Assembly (NCBI RefSeq): GCF_030867145.1
Contig: NC_134417.1
Coordinates: 6,115,577 to 6,179,576, forward strand
DNA: 64,000 nt
Source: Opisthocomus hoazin
Taxonomy: Eukaryota; Chordata; Aves; Opisthocomiformes; Opisthocomidae
Direction: 5' to 3'
The notes below the pieces were generated by a model. That model saw only the letters and a program-made list of their open reading frames with translations, made no database searches and was not told the origin of the DNA. Position numbers and translations under genes: made by a program. Shown here in pieces: positions 27,001 through 39,000 of this stretch; position 1 is the stretch's first letter, and the number at the start of each line of letters is the position of its first letter.

Positions 27001-30000
27001 CTCGTATAAGTGGTGGCAGTTTCTGACAGGGACAGTATTTCCAACACAAAAAAATCCCCCAGTTGTAGCGGGCTCCAAGTCTTAAACACAAAGCTCATAT
27101 TTAATCCATAAAGCTCACATGCCAGGATCATTTTCAGAGTGCGTTTTGCAGGGCTTGGGCCAAAAAAACCCAAATTATTTTTCTGTGCAAACTTTCTTAC
27201 TTCTCCATGTTCCCCGCAACATGGATCACCGCCTCCCTTCACTGGTTCTCATCACTCTCGGGGTGTTTTTCAGCGCTGGTCCTGTTACTGCTGATGTTTG
27301 GAGGTGGGGAGCATGATGGTGCTGGGCATGGGCATCGGAGACGGAGAGGTCCTGGTGGAAAGCAGCGGTTTTAATGGTTCTGCGGGGATTTGAAGAGCAG
27401 AACGGGGATGGCAGCTCTGGGGATGGATGGTACGGAGGCACTGCCGGGGCTGCGGCAGGACCGGTGCAGAAGCAGGCGCTCGGGGAGGCGATGGCCTGTG
27501 GAAGTGGCCTCTGGCTCATATCCGAGCTCTGGCACAGCAGGCATTTACAGCTGATCTCTGTACCCTGCGGGAACGTGGCTGGTGACAGTGCCTTGCTGCT
27601 GCTGTGGAAGTTACTCCCTGTCATACGTGGGTATTAACGACTGTAGCTGCTACTGCAATTACACCGGGCAGCACCAAGGCTCTGCCTACACTGATGCTGA
27701 AGGGCACCGCCTGGCTCAGCTGACAGCGTGTTGGCCGTCTGCACTGTTTCTCGTGGCTGGAAGAAACCTGGTCATTGTGCTTACGTTTTTGAGTGCCCTC
27801 TCAGATGTGGCAGGGTTGCTTGCACCCCTCTAGAAGCTGGCTGTTTGTCTTGAAGCAACTTGAAGAGAGAAAGCAGAATGCAAAAGGCCTTCAGTTTTTG
27901 GGGCTGGGAGGTTGCTGCTGAGCATGTCTCCTACGAGAAGCCTAGAGCATCTCGGTAATCCCACAGCAGTAGTGGAGATGGGTGGTGATGAGCAAGGACA
28001 GGCCCCGACTTTGAAGTTCACCAGAGCTTCCAGGATTGTGCTGACTGGCACTGGGATTTTGGGGGGTTGCAGTTGTGCTGCTTGGCAAACATGGGATGAA
28101 GCCAACCTTTAGGTGGATGCTGGCACCCAGTGGTGCTGGGGACACCAAGACCTCACAGCCTAAAAGGACAAAACAGCTTTGAAAGGTGGAGGAGAAGTGG
28201 ATGGTTGTCTTTTTGATACCCATGTATGGCCATGGACCCCACTGATGTCCCCCAGTGCGGAGTCCTAACCACTGTCTCCAATCATCATGTCCATGCCCAT
28301 CTTGCCCTTCCAGCCATCCACTGAAAAAGGATTATTTCAAAGGCGTTATCTATTTGCAGTGCCTCAGATGTTGTGGCTTCTTCACATGTTAGGGCTTCAG
28401 ATGTTAGGGCTACAAAAATGATCCGAGGGCTGGAGCACCTCTCCTATGAGGACAGGCTGAGAGAGTTGGGCTTGTTCAGCCTGGAGAAGAGAAGGCTGCG
28501 GGGAGACCTGATTGCAGCCTTTCAGTACTGAAAGGGAGCCTATAGGAAAGATGGGGACAATCTCTTTAGCAGACAGCAGTGACAGGACGAGGGGTAATGG
28601 TTTTAAACTAAAACAGGGTAGGTTTAGGCTGGATTTAAGGAAGAAATTCTTTACAATGAGGGTGGCGAAACACTGGAATGGGTTCCCCAGAGAGGTGGTG
28701 GAGGCCCCATCCCTGGAAACATTCAAGACCAGGTTGGACAGGGCTCTGAGCAACCTGATCTCGTTAGCGGTGTCCCTGCTCGCTGCAGGGGGGTTGGACT
28801 AGATGACCTCTAGGGGTCCCTTCCGACCCAAAACTTTCTATGATTCTATGATTCACCTTTATTGTCTCTTTCACGGTTTTGTGCTATTTTAATTGATGAT
28901 AGCTAATTGCTAGTCTGGGATCCCCAGAAACATGACAAGGAGGAGAGCTTATAAATATCTGGGTATTTAGCTCAGCTGGACTGGTTTCAGCTGGAAGCCA
29001 CTTGGCTGCAGAGTGCAGGGAGCAGCATGAAATGGTTGAGAGTGTGGGCAGGGGGAGGCTTTTACCCTGCAGATGGCCTGGCATGGTAGAGCAAGCAGGG
29101 GGACAACAGGGAGTTATCTTCACTTATGTGTCAGCTGGAGGGAGTCCAGCGGGCGACTTAAAAGCCTTAGGGGCTGATTTAAATTGGGTGGTGTGGAAGA
29201 GTGTAGCAGAGGGGACAGCAAGGTGAGGAGGAGACTGTGGGCTCTCAGAGTGTGATAAGGATTTAAAGCATCCCAGTGCGAAGATGTTGTGGGCATGAAG
29301 GGTGCAGTGACCAGGAGCAGGCAGCTCTCTCCTCCCTGGGGAGGCTGGATGCCTTCTGCAGAAGAAATGGGAGCCTTGCCTTGGGGTCTGATGTCTCAAC
29401 AGCATCAGGGCAAGTTTTTTGTCCCTTCATTTAAAGGGACTGACAGAATTTGCTCAGAGGAGTGTATATCAGAAGTCTGGAGATGTAACAGTTGTGCTTT
29501 CTTGTCCTGTTGCAAAAGACTATGATTTGCTGTATTTACCTGTTAGCAAGAATAGGAGATTCATCAGGTCATTGGTCTGAAGACAGCATGGCTGTAGGTT
29601 TGGAGAGAGAAGCACTGAAAGGAGAAAGTCCTTGTTGGTTAGGGCCAGTGGTTTGAGCAGGAACATGAATGGATATTCCAATACTTGGCCCTGTGCAAGG
29701 AGAGATGGCGAGTTGGATCAGTGTTTGTAGCAGAGAAGCAAGCAGGGTCCTTAGGACAAATGGAGTGGCATGGGGAGAAGGACCTGCTACGACTGGGGTC
29801 TTCCAGCATTTGCGGTGATGGTGCTGGCATCAGAAAGCAAAGGTTGGGTTTGGATGGATCCAACACTGTGTTTATGTCTGGTTTTCATGGGATCGTGTTT
29901 CAAAAGAGAAGAACTGCCTGGCCTTCACCAGCAACACCAGCAGTAGCAGGATAAGTAAAAAGACTGGGAAGAGCTGGATGGTAAAACGGGTTGGAAAGTT

Positions 30001-33000
30001 CAGTAGGATCAAGGTCTAGGAGAAACCACATAATTTTATGAGGGGTGAGGTGGTTCAGTGCCCAAACACAACCAAGGAGTGGTCAGCATAGATAAGATTA
30101 TCACAAGCAAAATGGGAGAGGAGTGTAGCTGATAGGGAGTGAGAGGCATTGCCAGGTCTGCGGGCGTGCGAGGAGTGTTTACATACGCTGGTGGATCAGG
30201 GAAAATGAAGCCAAGCTGAAGCTGCCTTCAAGGAAACCATGATCGGATCCTGATGCACCGTAAAGAGAAGAGGCCTTTGGGGAAAACTGAAAGAGCGAAG
30301 ACCCAACCACACAACCTACCTGTGTGCTTGGTCTGGCTGCAGGAAGAAAGAATGCTGCTTAACAATATGCATTGTATTTTGCAAGTCAAAGTATTTTGTC
30401 AGCACCAGCTTCGGAAGCAGCAAAACCTGGCACCTCGCATGCCGAGACTCTGGTCTCAGCAATCCTCCACAGCCAAAATGCTCTGCAGTGCACGCCTGCA
30501 CGTTAAGGCAGGGACATGTTTTTATGTCCCCTGGAGCGCTCCCTCTATGGCAACTGAGCAAAGCAGGGCTTGCACAGACCTTGGAAGGGCATCGGGTTAT
30601 GGTGCAGGGAAATCCCACGTGTACATTCATTGCAAAAAGAGCAAACATTGTCTTTGCACTTGACAACTGGGGGTTGTAAAGCGTGGATTACTTGGCAGTA
30701 GACAGCCATCATTGCAACTAATAATCTGGGCAACAGCGTGCTTCAGACGATCCCTAACCAGTGTAATTTTTTTATTAGTGTTTTTTTGTTTTGCAGTAGA
30801 AATAAAATTTAGGAGCCAACTTCTGCCGTTGGGCCATGCTCCAGGCTCAGAGGTTTTACGCTAAGGGGCGTGCTGTTTAGCAGGGTATTTGGTTCCTTCT
30901 GTGGAAATGTTGCTTTTCTTCTTCCTTCATTTTTCATAGTGCTTTTCAATCTATAAATCTAAGCAGCTGCGTGTAAGAAAGAGATGCCAAGGAGGGATGT
31001 ATTTCCCCACGCGTGTCCGTATACTTTACATTTCCAGCTGATGCATTTCTTTGGGACTGAGTGGTCTCAGCCATCCTACTGCAGGAGGATCTCTTAATGT
31101 AGCGACTGTTGATTGTATACAAGTTCTAAAATAAACAGCCTGTCTTTTCCCTGATTATTAACATTTTGGAGATATTCATATTACTTCCTAAAGCTCACCC
31201 CTCCCCCCTCCCCTTTTTTTTTTTTCCCCCTTAGAAGCTCTAGAGAGCAAAGTGGAAGAAGCTTCAGAGGTGGGCAGGTTGGGGTGTCCTGCTTTGGGCC
31301 ATGACTTTCCACTGAGGTCAAACAATTTTTCTTTGGTCCTCTGGAGCCCAAAATGCAACTCTAATAGTTCTATGCAGAGGGAAAGAGCTATCAGAGGATC
31401 CTTACTCCTAGTCCTTTCCAAACATTTACTCCAGCCAGATTCATTTTGTACCTTCCTGGAACGGCTGCTCTTGGCCATGTCCTACCTCAGTGTCATCAGT
31501 CTGCTCGGAGCAGTTTGGTAGGTTCTGCGAGGTTCTCCACTCCTCTTTACAGCTCCCCAGGCAGCTCTTGCATCCATCTAATGAATAAAGCCCTGGCTTT
31601 TTCCATCCATGCTGCTAGTGGTGCTGCCATGGGAAGGCTGTTGGGCACGTAGGTTAGTACTGGTGCATGCTCGTGAGAGCCGGAGCCAGGAGCTGCCAGT
31701 GCTCTCTATTCACTGGGTGTGCTGCACCATCACGATTTCCACCTTCTCTATCTCCAGGCAGGGCTGCCAAGATGAAGATATTGAAAAATGAGGTGAGGGA
31801 TGACTTTGGACATGAGTGTCGCTACCACAGCATGAAGCTGTGGAAGCAGAGCAGAGAATTAACCCTTAACTCACTTCTCCAGGTGGCAGAGAGGAAGGGG
31901 CAGTGGCTGTGACACACATGGCAGCATCTTCCCAAAGCCCTGGTCCATGCAGAGTGGAGCCAGGCTCCCACCCCGAGGAGTCTCCTGGCGTCTGGAGGCT
32001 CCACAGAGGCAGCTCATTCTTTCGAAATTAAAAGAAACCTGAATTTTGTTACTTGGCCTTGACTCTGACCCATGTCTGACACTGCAGCCTGGGTTATCAA
32101 GCACTTCATGTTTGGGTGTTTTTTCTTATTTAACTCAACTTGCCAAGCATTTTACTGGCTGCCTTGGTGACTAAGGGATGCTCCTCTATCCTGCCTCCCC
32201 AAAAAACCTCTTATGAAACAGTCTGTCTTTCATAACAGGCTTTTCTAAAGTCTAGTCTCCACGTACCTGTTTGTTAAGGCCAGTGGCAGTGTTGACAGTG
32301 TATGAGCTTACAGAAGCAATATGGAAGGAGAGCACCAGGAGATAAGGGAATACAGCTTAGCAGACCCGGAATGTGACGTGGGGCAGCAACCTCCCTCTGA
32401 TCCCAAAGGCTTCTGACCCCAAGAGCACCCACCTCAAGGACAGCTTTATCCTCTGGCTCTTTCTTTCCTTATCCTTGTCTGATTTTTGGGTTCAGTGTGA
32501 GGCTGGGAGACCCTGTCTCTCCTCCCAGAGCCTTATTTTATTCCTTGTGAGTGTCAGGGAGGTGGACAGGTTGCAAGTGGGTCTTGTGAGTGGCTGCAAG
32601 GGCTGAAAAGCCATCTCAGATGTCTCCAAAGAATGCACCAGGCACTGTGACATCCCATGGGGACGTCTTGGTGCCAGTATAGGATCTCAGTCTTGCTGCC
32701 TCATCCTCGTTGCCTGGGGGCTGCCTGCAGCACAGCCTGTCCCCCTCTCAGCCCCACCAGCCCTCTAGGTCAATTATTGTTGAACATATCTCCTCTAAAG
32801 GAGGTTTGGGTTGGGATTGACCGAATAGCTGCCAGCTCTCTGCTTTGAACCTGGGAAGTGTTTTCCAGATCATGGAGGGACCAGTCCCCTCTCTTCCCTG
32901 CAACAGGGTGGGTTTTTTGTCCTTACCAAAAATCCTTGGCCTGGAGGTGCTAGTCCCCATGAACCAGGTGGGGGGTGAGCAGCATGTCTGTGAGGGACCT

Positions 33001-36000
33001 TCCCCCAGGCGTTTGCTTCCCTTTCAAATGAAGTGCATCCTGGAAAGGAGTCAAGTGTCTTGTATAAACAGTCTGGAGTCAGGATCGCTCAGGCGCCCTG
33101 AAGGAAACCTAGGGATGATTAAGAGGGGATTTTGTGTGTGCGCGCGGGTGCATGTGGGCGCAGGCCTTTGGCCGCTCCGTGCTGCTCCCTGCCTGCCCGG
33201 GACTGCTGCTTGCCTGGAGCTCCAAAAATACAGCAGGCTCCGATGGGAGCATCTGCGCTGGAGGGTCAGCACTGCCTGTTCGTGGGAGCGTCCCTGACTC
33301 CCTCGCCTCCCACCGTGCCGTTGCCTTCAGTGCTGTTGTGCCTGCTTTGTGTAAGCACAATCTCCCTTCAAATGAGTTTGGCTCTTCTTTAAAACCTCCT
33401 TCTTCATTAAGTGTTGTGGAAGATGTATGATAGAGGCTCTGTCCCCTCCTGGGGTAGCTCGGCGGGTGCATGGGGCCAGTGCAGCACAGCTGGTGTCCTC
33501 TGCAGCTGGAAGGGACCAGGTCAGTGCTGGTTTCCGTGGTTGTGGGTGGTCAGCATGAACGTGTGGGGATGGGGACACGGGAAAGGGACACAGATGGGAG
33601 AGATCCATGAGGACCTGCGAGGGGACCTGGGAGAGTGGTGCTTTTCATCTCCCCCAGCCTCAGAGGTCTGCTCTTCCCAGCTGGAGCATCTCGATTGGTG
33701 CGAAGGTCAGGCAGTGCACGGGCTCCTTTTGGGGAGCCCTCCAAGTCAGCCCTTCTCCCAGCTATTTGCACTCAGAGCCTTCATGGTTTGGATTGTCATT
33801 ATTTTAATTAGAATTGAGTCTGCTGAATGCAGGGGAGGTCTTAAGTCAGGCACATCTCTCACCTACAGACAGTTGAAGTGCATCTGGAAAAGCTGAGCTC
33901 CAGCTGCACAAGTCCTGGAGGAAAGGCTGTTTTGCTTTGCTCTGACTGTTTTGGGTGGCAGCGTCTTCCTAAGAGGGAAAAAAAAATTTCCTCTTTCCTT
34001 TCCCTCCCATCCTCCAGACTCTCTGCATCCAAGGGCTGAGGCTGCTGTGCGGTCTCAGTGCCAGCAGCAGCACGGGGCGGGATTGGGTCCCCTGAGCTTC
34101 CCTCCTGCTCTTTTGCCTTTCCTGCTAACCCTGCTTGCAGGAGCCGGATTAGCAGGTCTCATGGACCAGGGGAGAGCAGTCACAACCCAGAATCTTTCTC
34201 TCCCCTCGTCGGTGCTCTCCAGCTGCATTTCTGTCACCTTGCCTTCCCTCAGCTTGCTCCTGGGCATCTTGGGATCCCTGGCCCCGTTTTGTCCGTCCCC
34301 AGGTTATCACCAATGCATAGACCCCTCTCAGGCCATCTCCTTCCAGCTCTGCCTTTTCCTGCCTGCCCCCTCTGACTACAGCTTGTCCCTCTCATCTCCT
34401 GCCCTCCATCTTCTCGCAAAGCACAGCCAGTGCTGGCTCCCCATGGTCCTTCCATGCCTCTACCTTCTCCCCATCCCCTGCCAACCCCAGCATTCTGGGG
34501 AGTCAGGCTGCCTCTCCTCCTCATCTTTGCTCCCCGCCAGCATCCTTTCTCTCCCCAACACTTCTCATCTCCCCGTCTGCCCTGGGATTAGGCTGACATT
34601 TGCTGCGCTAAATTCAGCCTGGGTGATCCATCCTCTTTCCTCCCTGTTGGTAAACAGCTTGGCTTCTCCAGCTAACGCCCCGAACCGGGAGCGCTCTCCC
34701 TCCAGCTGCTCTGCATCTCAGGCGGTCCCAGCCCTCCGCTGTTTAGCCAGTGCTTCCTTATTCGAATGACTACAGTAGGGTCTGGCCAGAGCTGCAGGAA
34801 CAAAAATTAATGTTTTAATGTTCTCTGGCAACAAGAGCCCCTCTCCATTTCTCATCCTCGCAGGAGTCACCTCTCTGCTCCCGACCAGCCCAGCTGGACT
34901 AATTATATGGTGATCCCAGTTCAGGATTGGGGATGGTGGATCCAGCTATCACCCACAGGACCGTGTGCTGGGATGGGTTTTTGAACGTGGGAGTTGATAG
35001 CTGGAGGGTGTAGAGGTCATTCTGCTTCAGGAATTTACTTTCAGATGTTTCACTTCCACTTTGTCCCTGTCTGGGAGGGTTTCCCACGTTACACCCTATG
35101 TCGTTGCTCTGCGACTTTCTGTCAGGGCAAAGTTCCAGCCTGGGACTTTGTCCTCTCCTGCTCGGCTGCCGTGGTGGCAGATGCCTGCCTGATGCTAGCC
35201 TGTTGGCTGACACCCCTCCAAGATGCAGCTGGGGAGTTCATGATGACAGCTTGTCCCCATGACCTCTCTTCCCTCATATTTTTTTGCCTTTCTCTTTCTA
35301 CTTTTCTGTGGTCTCCAGGTTGTTCCCAGCCTACCCTCACACTGCCAGGGCTCCATTTTCTCCTTCCCCTTCATCTCCGTGCTCTTCTGTCCCACTGTCT
35401 GTCAGCATCTCTCCCATCTATTATGCTTTTAGATGCACAGCTTTGTCTTCTGGCTGGTGCTATCCTCCCTCAAAGGAGAAGCTTCCAAGAAGCCCTCTTC
35501 TTGCCCATCTTCTACTCAAATTCTCTTGCAATTGCTAGACCTGGCTTTGCATCTTCCTCTGCTCCCCAGAAAGCCACTCCACCCACCTATGGCATTTACA
35601 TCCTCAGTGTCGGGTGGACAATTTTGTTCTTTTTCTGTTTCGGGGTTTTTTTTTTTTTCCACACAATGGGTCAGGGCTTCTGGGCGCTACCACCACTTCA
35701 CATAAATCCGAATAACAAGTATTGCTGCTCTCCTAGCCAAGGACATAAGGAATTTGTCAGCCCTGCAGTACCTTTGATCCCCCATTCATCATCTCGGGCT
35801 TCCCGCCGTTATCTTTGTGGGACATGCTTCCGGTATTCAGCAAATATTTGATTTCCTGTGAATTTAAATAAAAAGACTTCCACCCTGCCCCCCCCTTTTT
35901 TTTTTTAGATTATTTTAAAATACTTTTGGCACCGTGTGGACGCATTCCATTCCAAGAAAAATAAAGGAAAACTGTTCTGACTAAATATAGATCAAAAGAC

Positions 36001-39000
36001 ACTTGCAAGCTGCCTCTTCCATCCCTGGCTGAGAGCGCTTTCCTCTCCCAGGCCACCCGGGCTCTTTCGACCATGCTTCTGCCCTGCCCCATAAACTCTC
36101 TGTATTCCCTCCTCTGCTCCAGGTAAGGTCTGCTTCCATTCGCCTTGGCTTCTGGCTCGAGGGAAAGATGCTGTTTTTAGAATACTACAGAGGTCTTCAG
36201 CAGTGAGACTACATTGTGCATATTTCATCCTTTTCCCTCTGGGGCTTTTAAAGCCCTTTTTAAACTTTTTCTTGCAACACCCTTTGGAGCAGGTTCTGTT
36301 AATTGGCTTTACAGCTGAGTGAATCCAAGGGGCCGACTGGAAATACTGGATCTCAGGTCTCAGGTAGTCTGAACCAGTGTGGGTCCCTTTCAGCTGCAGC
36401 ACAGCAGCTGCAGGGTTGGCTCTGACATGGTCTCAGGAACACCCACGGAGTCCATGCAAAGTTAAGTCTGTCTCATTTATCATTGTACAGCTGCCAGTGC
36501 AATGGGTCCTTCTCAGGTTGGAGGGTTGCTTTTGAGGGTTGCTGCAGTGTAAATACCAATGAACACTAATAACGTTGAAGCAGAGGAAAGATAAAAACAG
36601 AGCTCCTTATCCTCTCTTCTGAACACTTCATCACTCATTTTGCAAATCTAAATTAGTCAGGGATCCAGGACTGTGCCCCTCAGTAGATCTGTTGCGTGTC
36701 AGAGGTGTGGCCATGTTGGTCATCTTGAGTCCGTGTGCGTATGACTCAAATCCCTCGCATGGGACATGGTCGCCAGCAGTTACACATCAGCAGGGCACTA
36801 ACTGGGTACTAACTGGGATGGCGCTTTTTTTTTCCTGCAGGTTTTTGTGCTGTGCCATGGGCTTCTTCAGCTCTCCCAGCTCCTCTACAGCGCCAACTTC
36901 AAGAGCAGCCTCACCACCATTGAGAAGCGCTTTGGGCTCTCCAGTCTCTCTTCAGGTTTCATCTCCAGCTTCAACGAGGTAACTGGGTGAGAAGCTTGTG
37001 GGGGGGCCCCTAGAGGTGGCGAGAATGTGGTGGGGACCTTCCCAGAATAGGATCTCAGGACTGTTCACACCCAGTGCTTCTTCAGCCATGCGTACATGTG
37101 CTGGATGAAGCAGCTGTTGCTGTGCACTTGGACATCACTTCACATTTCACTTCTGCTGTGTCACATGCCTGGAGGTTGAACGTAGGGTTATGTGGTGAGG
37201 ATGTGGCCTGATGGGACAGCAGCATAAAGCTGGTTGCTTCAGAGGAGACCACTCCACCCTGGGATGCCATACATCTCCAGCAGACATATGACTGAAAGAC
37301 AGAAAACATGCGATGTGATTCTTCTCCCTTGATCGCAGTTGTTACAGCTTTTGTGAAGAAGCGCGTTTTCTTCTGCGTAGTATCCACACAACTACAGCTC
37401 TGTGAGCAATTTCCAGTAAAAGTATCTGTTTTCATAGGTTTCTCACTGGCTCTAGGAATGACCCTGGCCTGAGTCGTTCCAAGCTTTCTCTAAAAGGAGT
37501 CCCTGGTGAGCAGTCTCTCCAAGATCTAGTCCTCTTCTGCAGTGCTCCCAGCTCCTGATGGCCCTGTGGCAAAGGGCTGACTTTCACTGGCATATTGCTG
37601 AGCTGGCTGAGGGTTTTCTCACACTTTCTAATCACTCCTCTGGAATAAGTTTTCTAGTTCACATTGTCATGAATTGTATCCTTTCTGGTAGCTCTTCAAG
37701 GCTAACTAGGAGAAGACCTCCTGACAGAGATTTTCTTTTGATGGCACAGACAAAGAAGCTCTTGGTGGCAGCCACCTTGCATACAGCCGGTCTTCTCACA
37801 TGGGACCCTCCACCAAGAGGTTGGGCACTGGGAATCCCCCTGGGTCCTTGGGGAAGCAGATGTACAGGTCTTACCCCAACCAGCACCTACATCTGGAGTT
37901 AAGAAGACCAGTTCAAAGTCTTTTGAGACCAGTGAAGGACTTCACACTGCTTGTGACTAGATCCAAACCATGTAAAGAAAGAGACCTGATCTTCCTGATC
38001 CACTAGAGAACTTACTTATCCTTACGAGAATTAATGCCTGGAGAAGTAATACAAAAGCAAACATCATGTAGAGCAGTTTGTTACTGCAAGAATGTAAAGG
38101 GAAGAGGACTGGAATAGGACAGATGCCATGCTGTCAAAGGAGAACAGCTTGCAGACAACAGATGCATCTTTATTTCTCTGCTTTAAGACAGAGATTTCTG
38201 TGCTTTACTTGAGCTCCGTGTGAGCTGACCTGCCTGTCCAGGACCACAATCTTTTCTCATTGATGGCTGCAGCAGTTCCAAGAACAAAAACCACACAGAG
38301 ACAAACAAGGGAGCCCATGTAAACGTAAATAAAAAGTATTCTTAGCCAGATGTGCTGAGGTTAAAATAATGTGTAGCTTGTCCCAAGCTGACAAAGCCCA
38401 TGTAATTGTAATTTTACGGTGTTTATCCACTTGCCTGAGTTTTCACGTCTTTGTAGTTTCAAGCTGCACGTTTTCATATCTTTGTAGCGGATCATATCTG
38501 CAGTTGCAAATGTCCAGAATTACAAATATTTGCAATGAGTTGGACTTTGTAGCTGGGCTTGTGTCTGGTTAGAGTCATGGAAACGGAGGCAAAAATGCCA
38601 GCTTTTGATGAGAAGGGAGCACTGGCTTGCAGTGAATGTGCAGGGTGAAGGGCTGTCCTGTTCCTGCTCTTGTGGAGGTCAAACACCACCTGACAAGAAA
38701 GCCCTCCACCCGCCTGGACGTAGTCCTGAGGGACCAGTTATAGGGTCTTGACTTCATCCGTGACATCTTCTAACCTTCTCCCCATTTCGCTGTGCCCTTT
38801 CCAGATTGGCAACGTGGTCCTCATCATCTTCGTTAGCTACTTCGGCAGCCGAGTTCACCGCCCACGGGTGATCGGCGTGGGGGGTCTGCTGCTGGCGCTG
38901 GGAGCGTTCCTGGTCACGCTGCCCCACTTCCTATCAGACCCCTACGAATACACTGCTCTTGGCACCGGTAAGTGCCTCCACCCTTATCTCCGTCAGCTGT

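Larger units (their letters stand above)
24045..36840 (+). other. SLCO2A1: SLCO2A1 intron 1 (12.8 kb, phase 0)
   Basis: This is the largest intron, bounded by GTAAGG and a polypyrimidine tract ending in CTGCAG. Apart from the CR1 copy at 28407-28854, it holds unique sequence, a (TG)/(CG)-rich patch near 33130-33160, and a strongly pyrimidine-rich segment at about 33,950-35,900. That segment leaves frames of 272 codons (33951-34769) and 285 codons (34994-35851) open without recognisable protein content. No nested gene was recognised. First introns often carry enhancers, but none can be named here. Confidence 0.85.

Noticed and set aside
33951-35851. Open frames of 272 and 285 codons (33951-34769 and 34994-35851, + strand) as a nested gene in SLCO2A1 intron 1
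   Set aside because: The sense strand is pyrimidine-rich, which removes stop codons. The translations are Ser/Leu/Pro-rich without domains, and there is no promoter or splice pattern.
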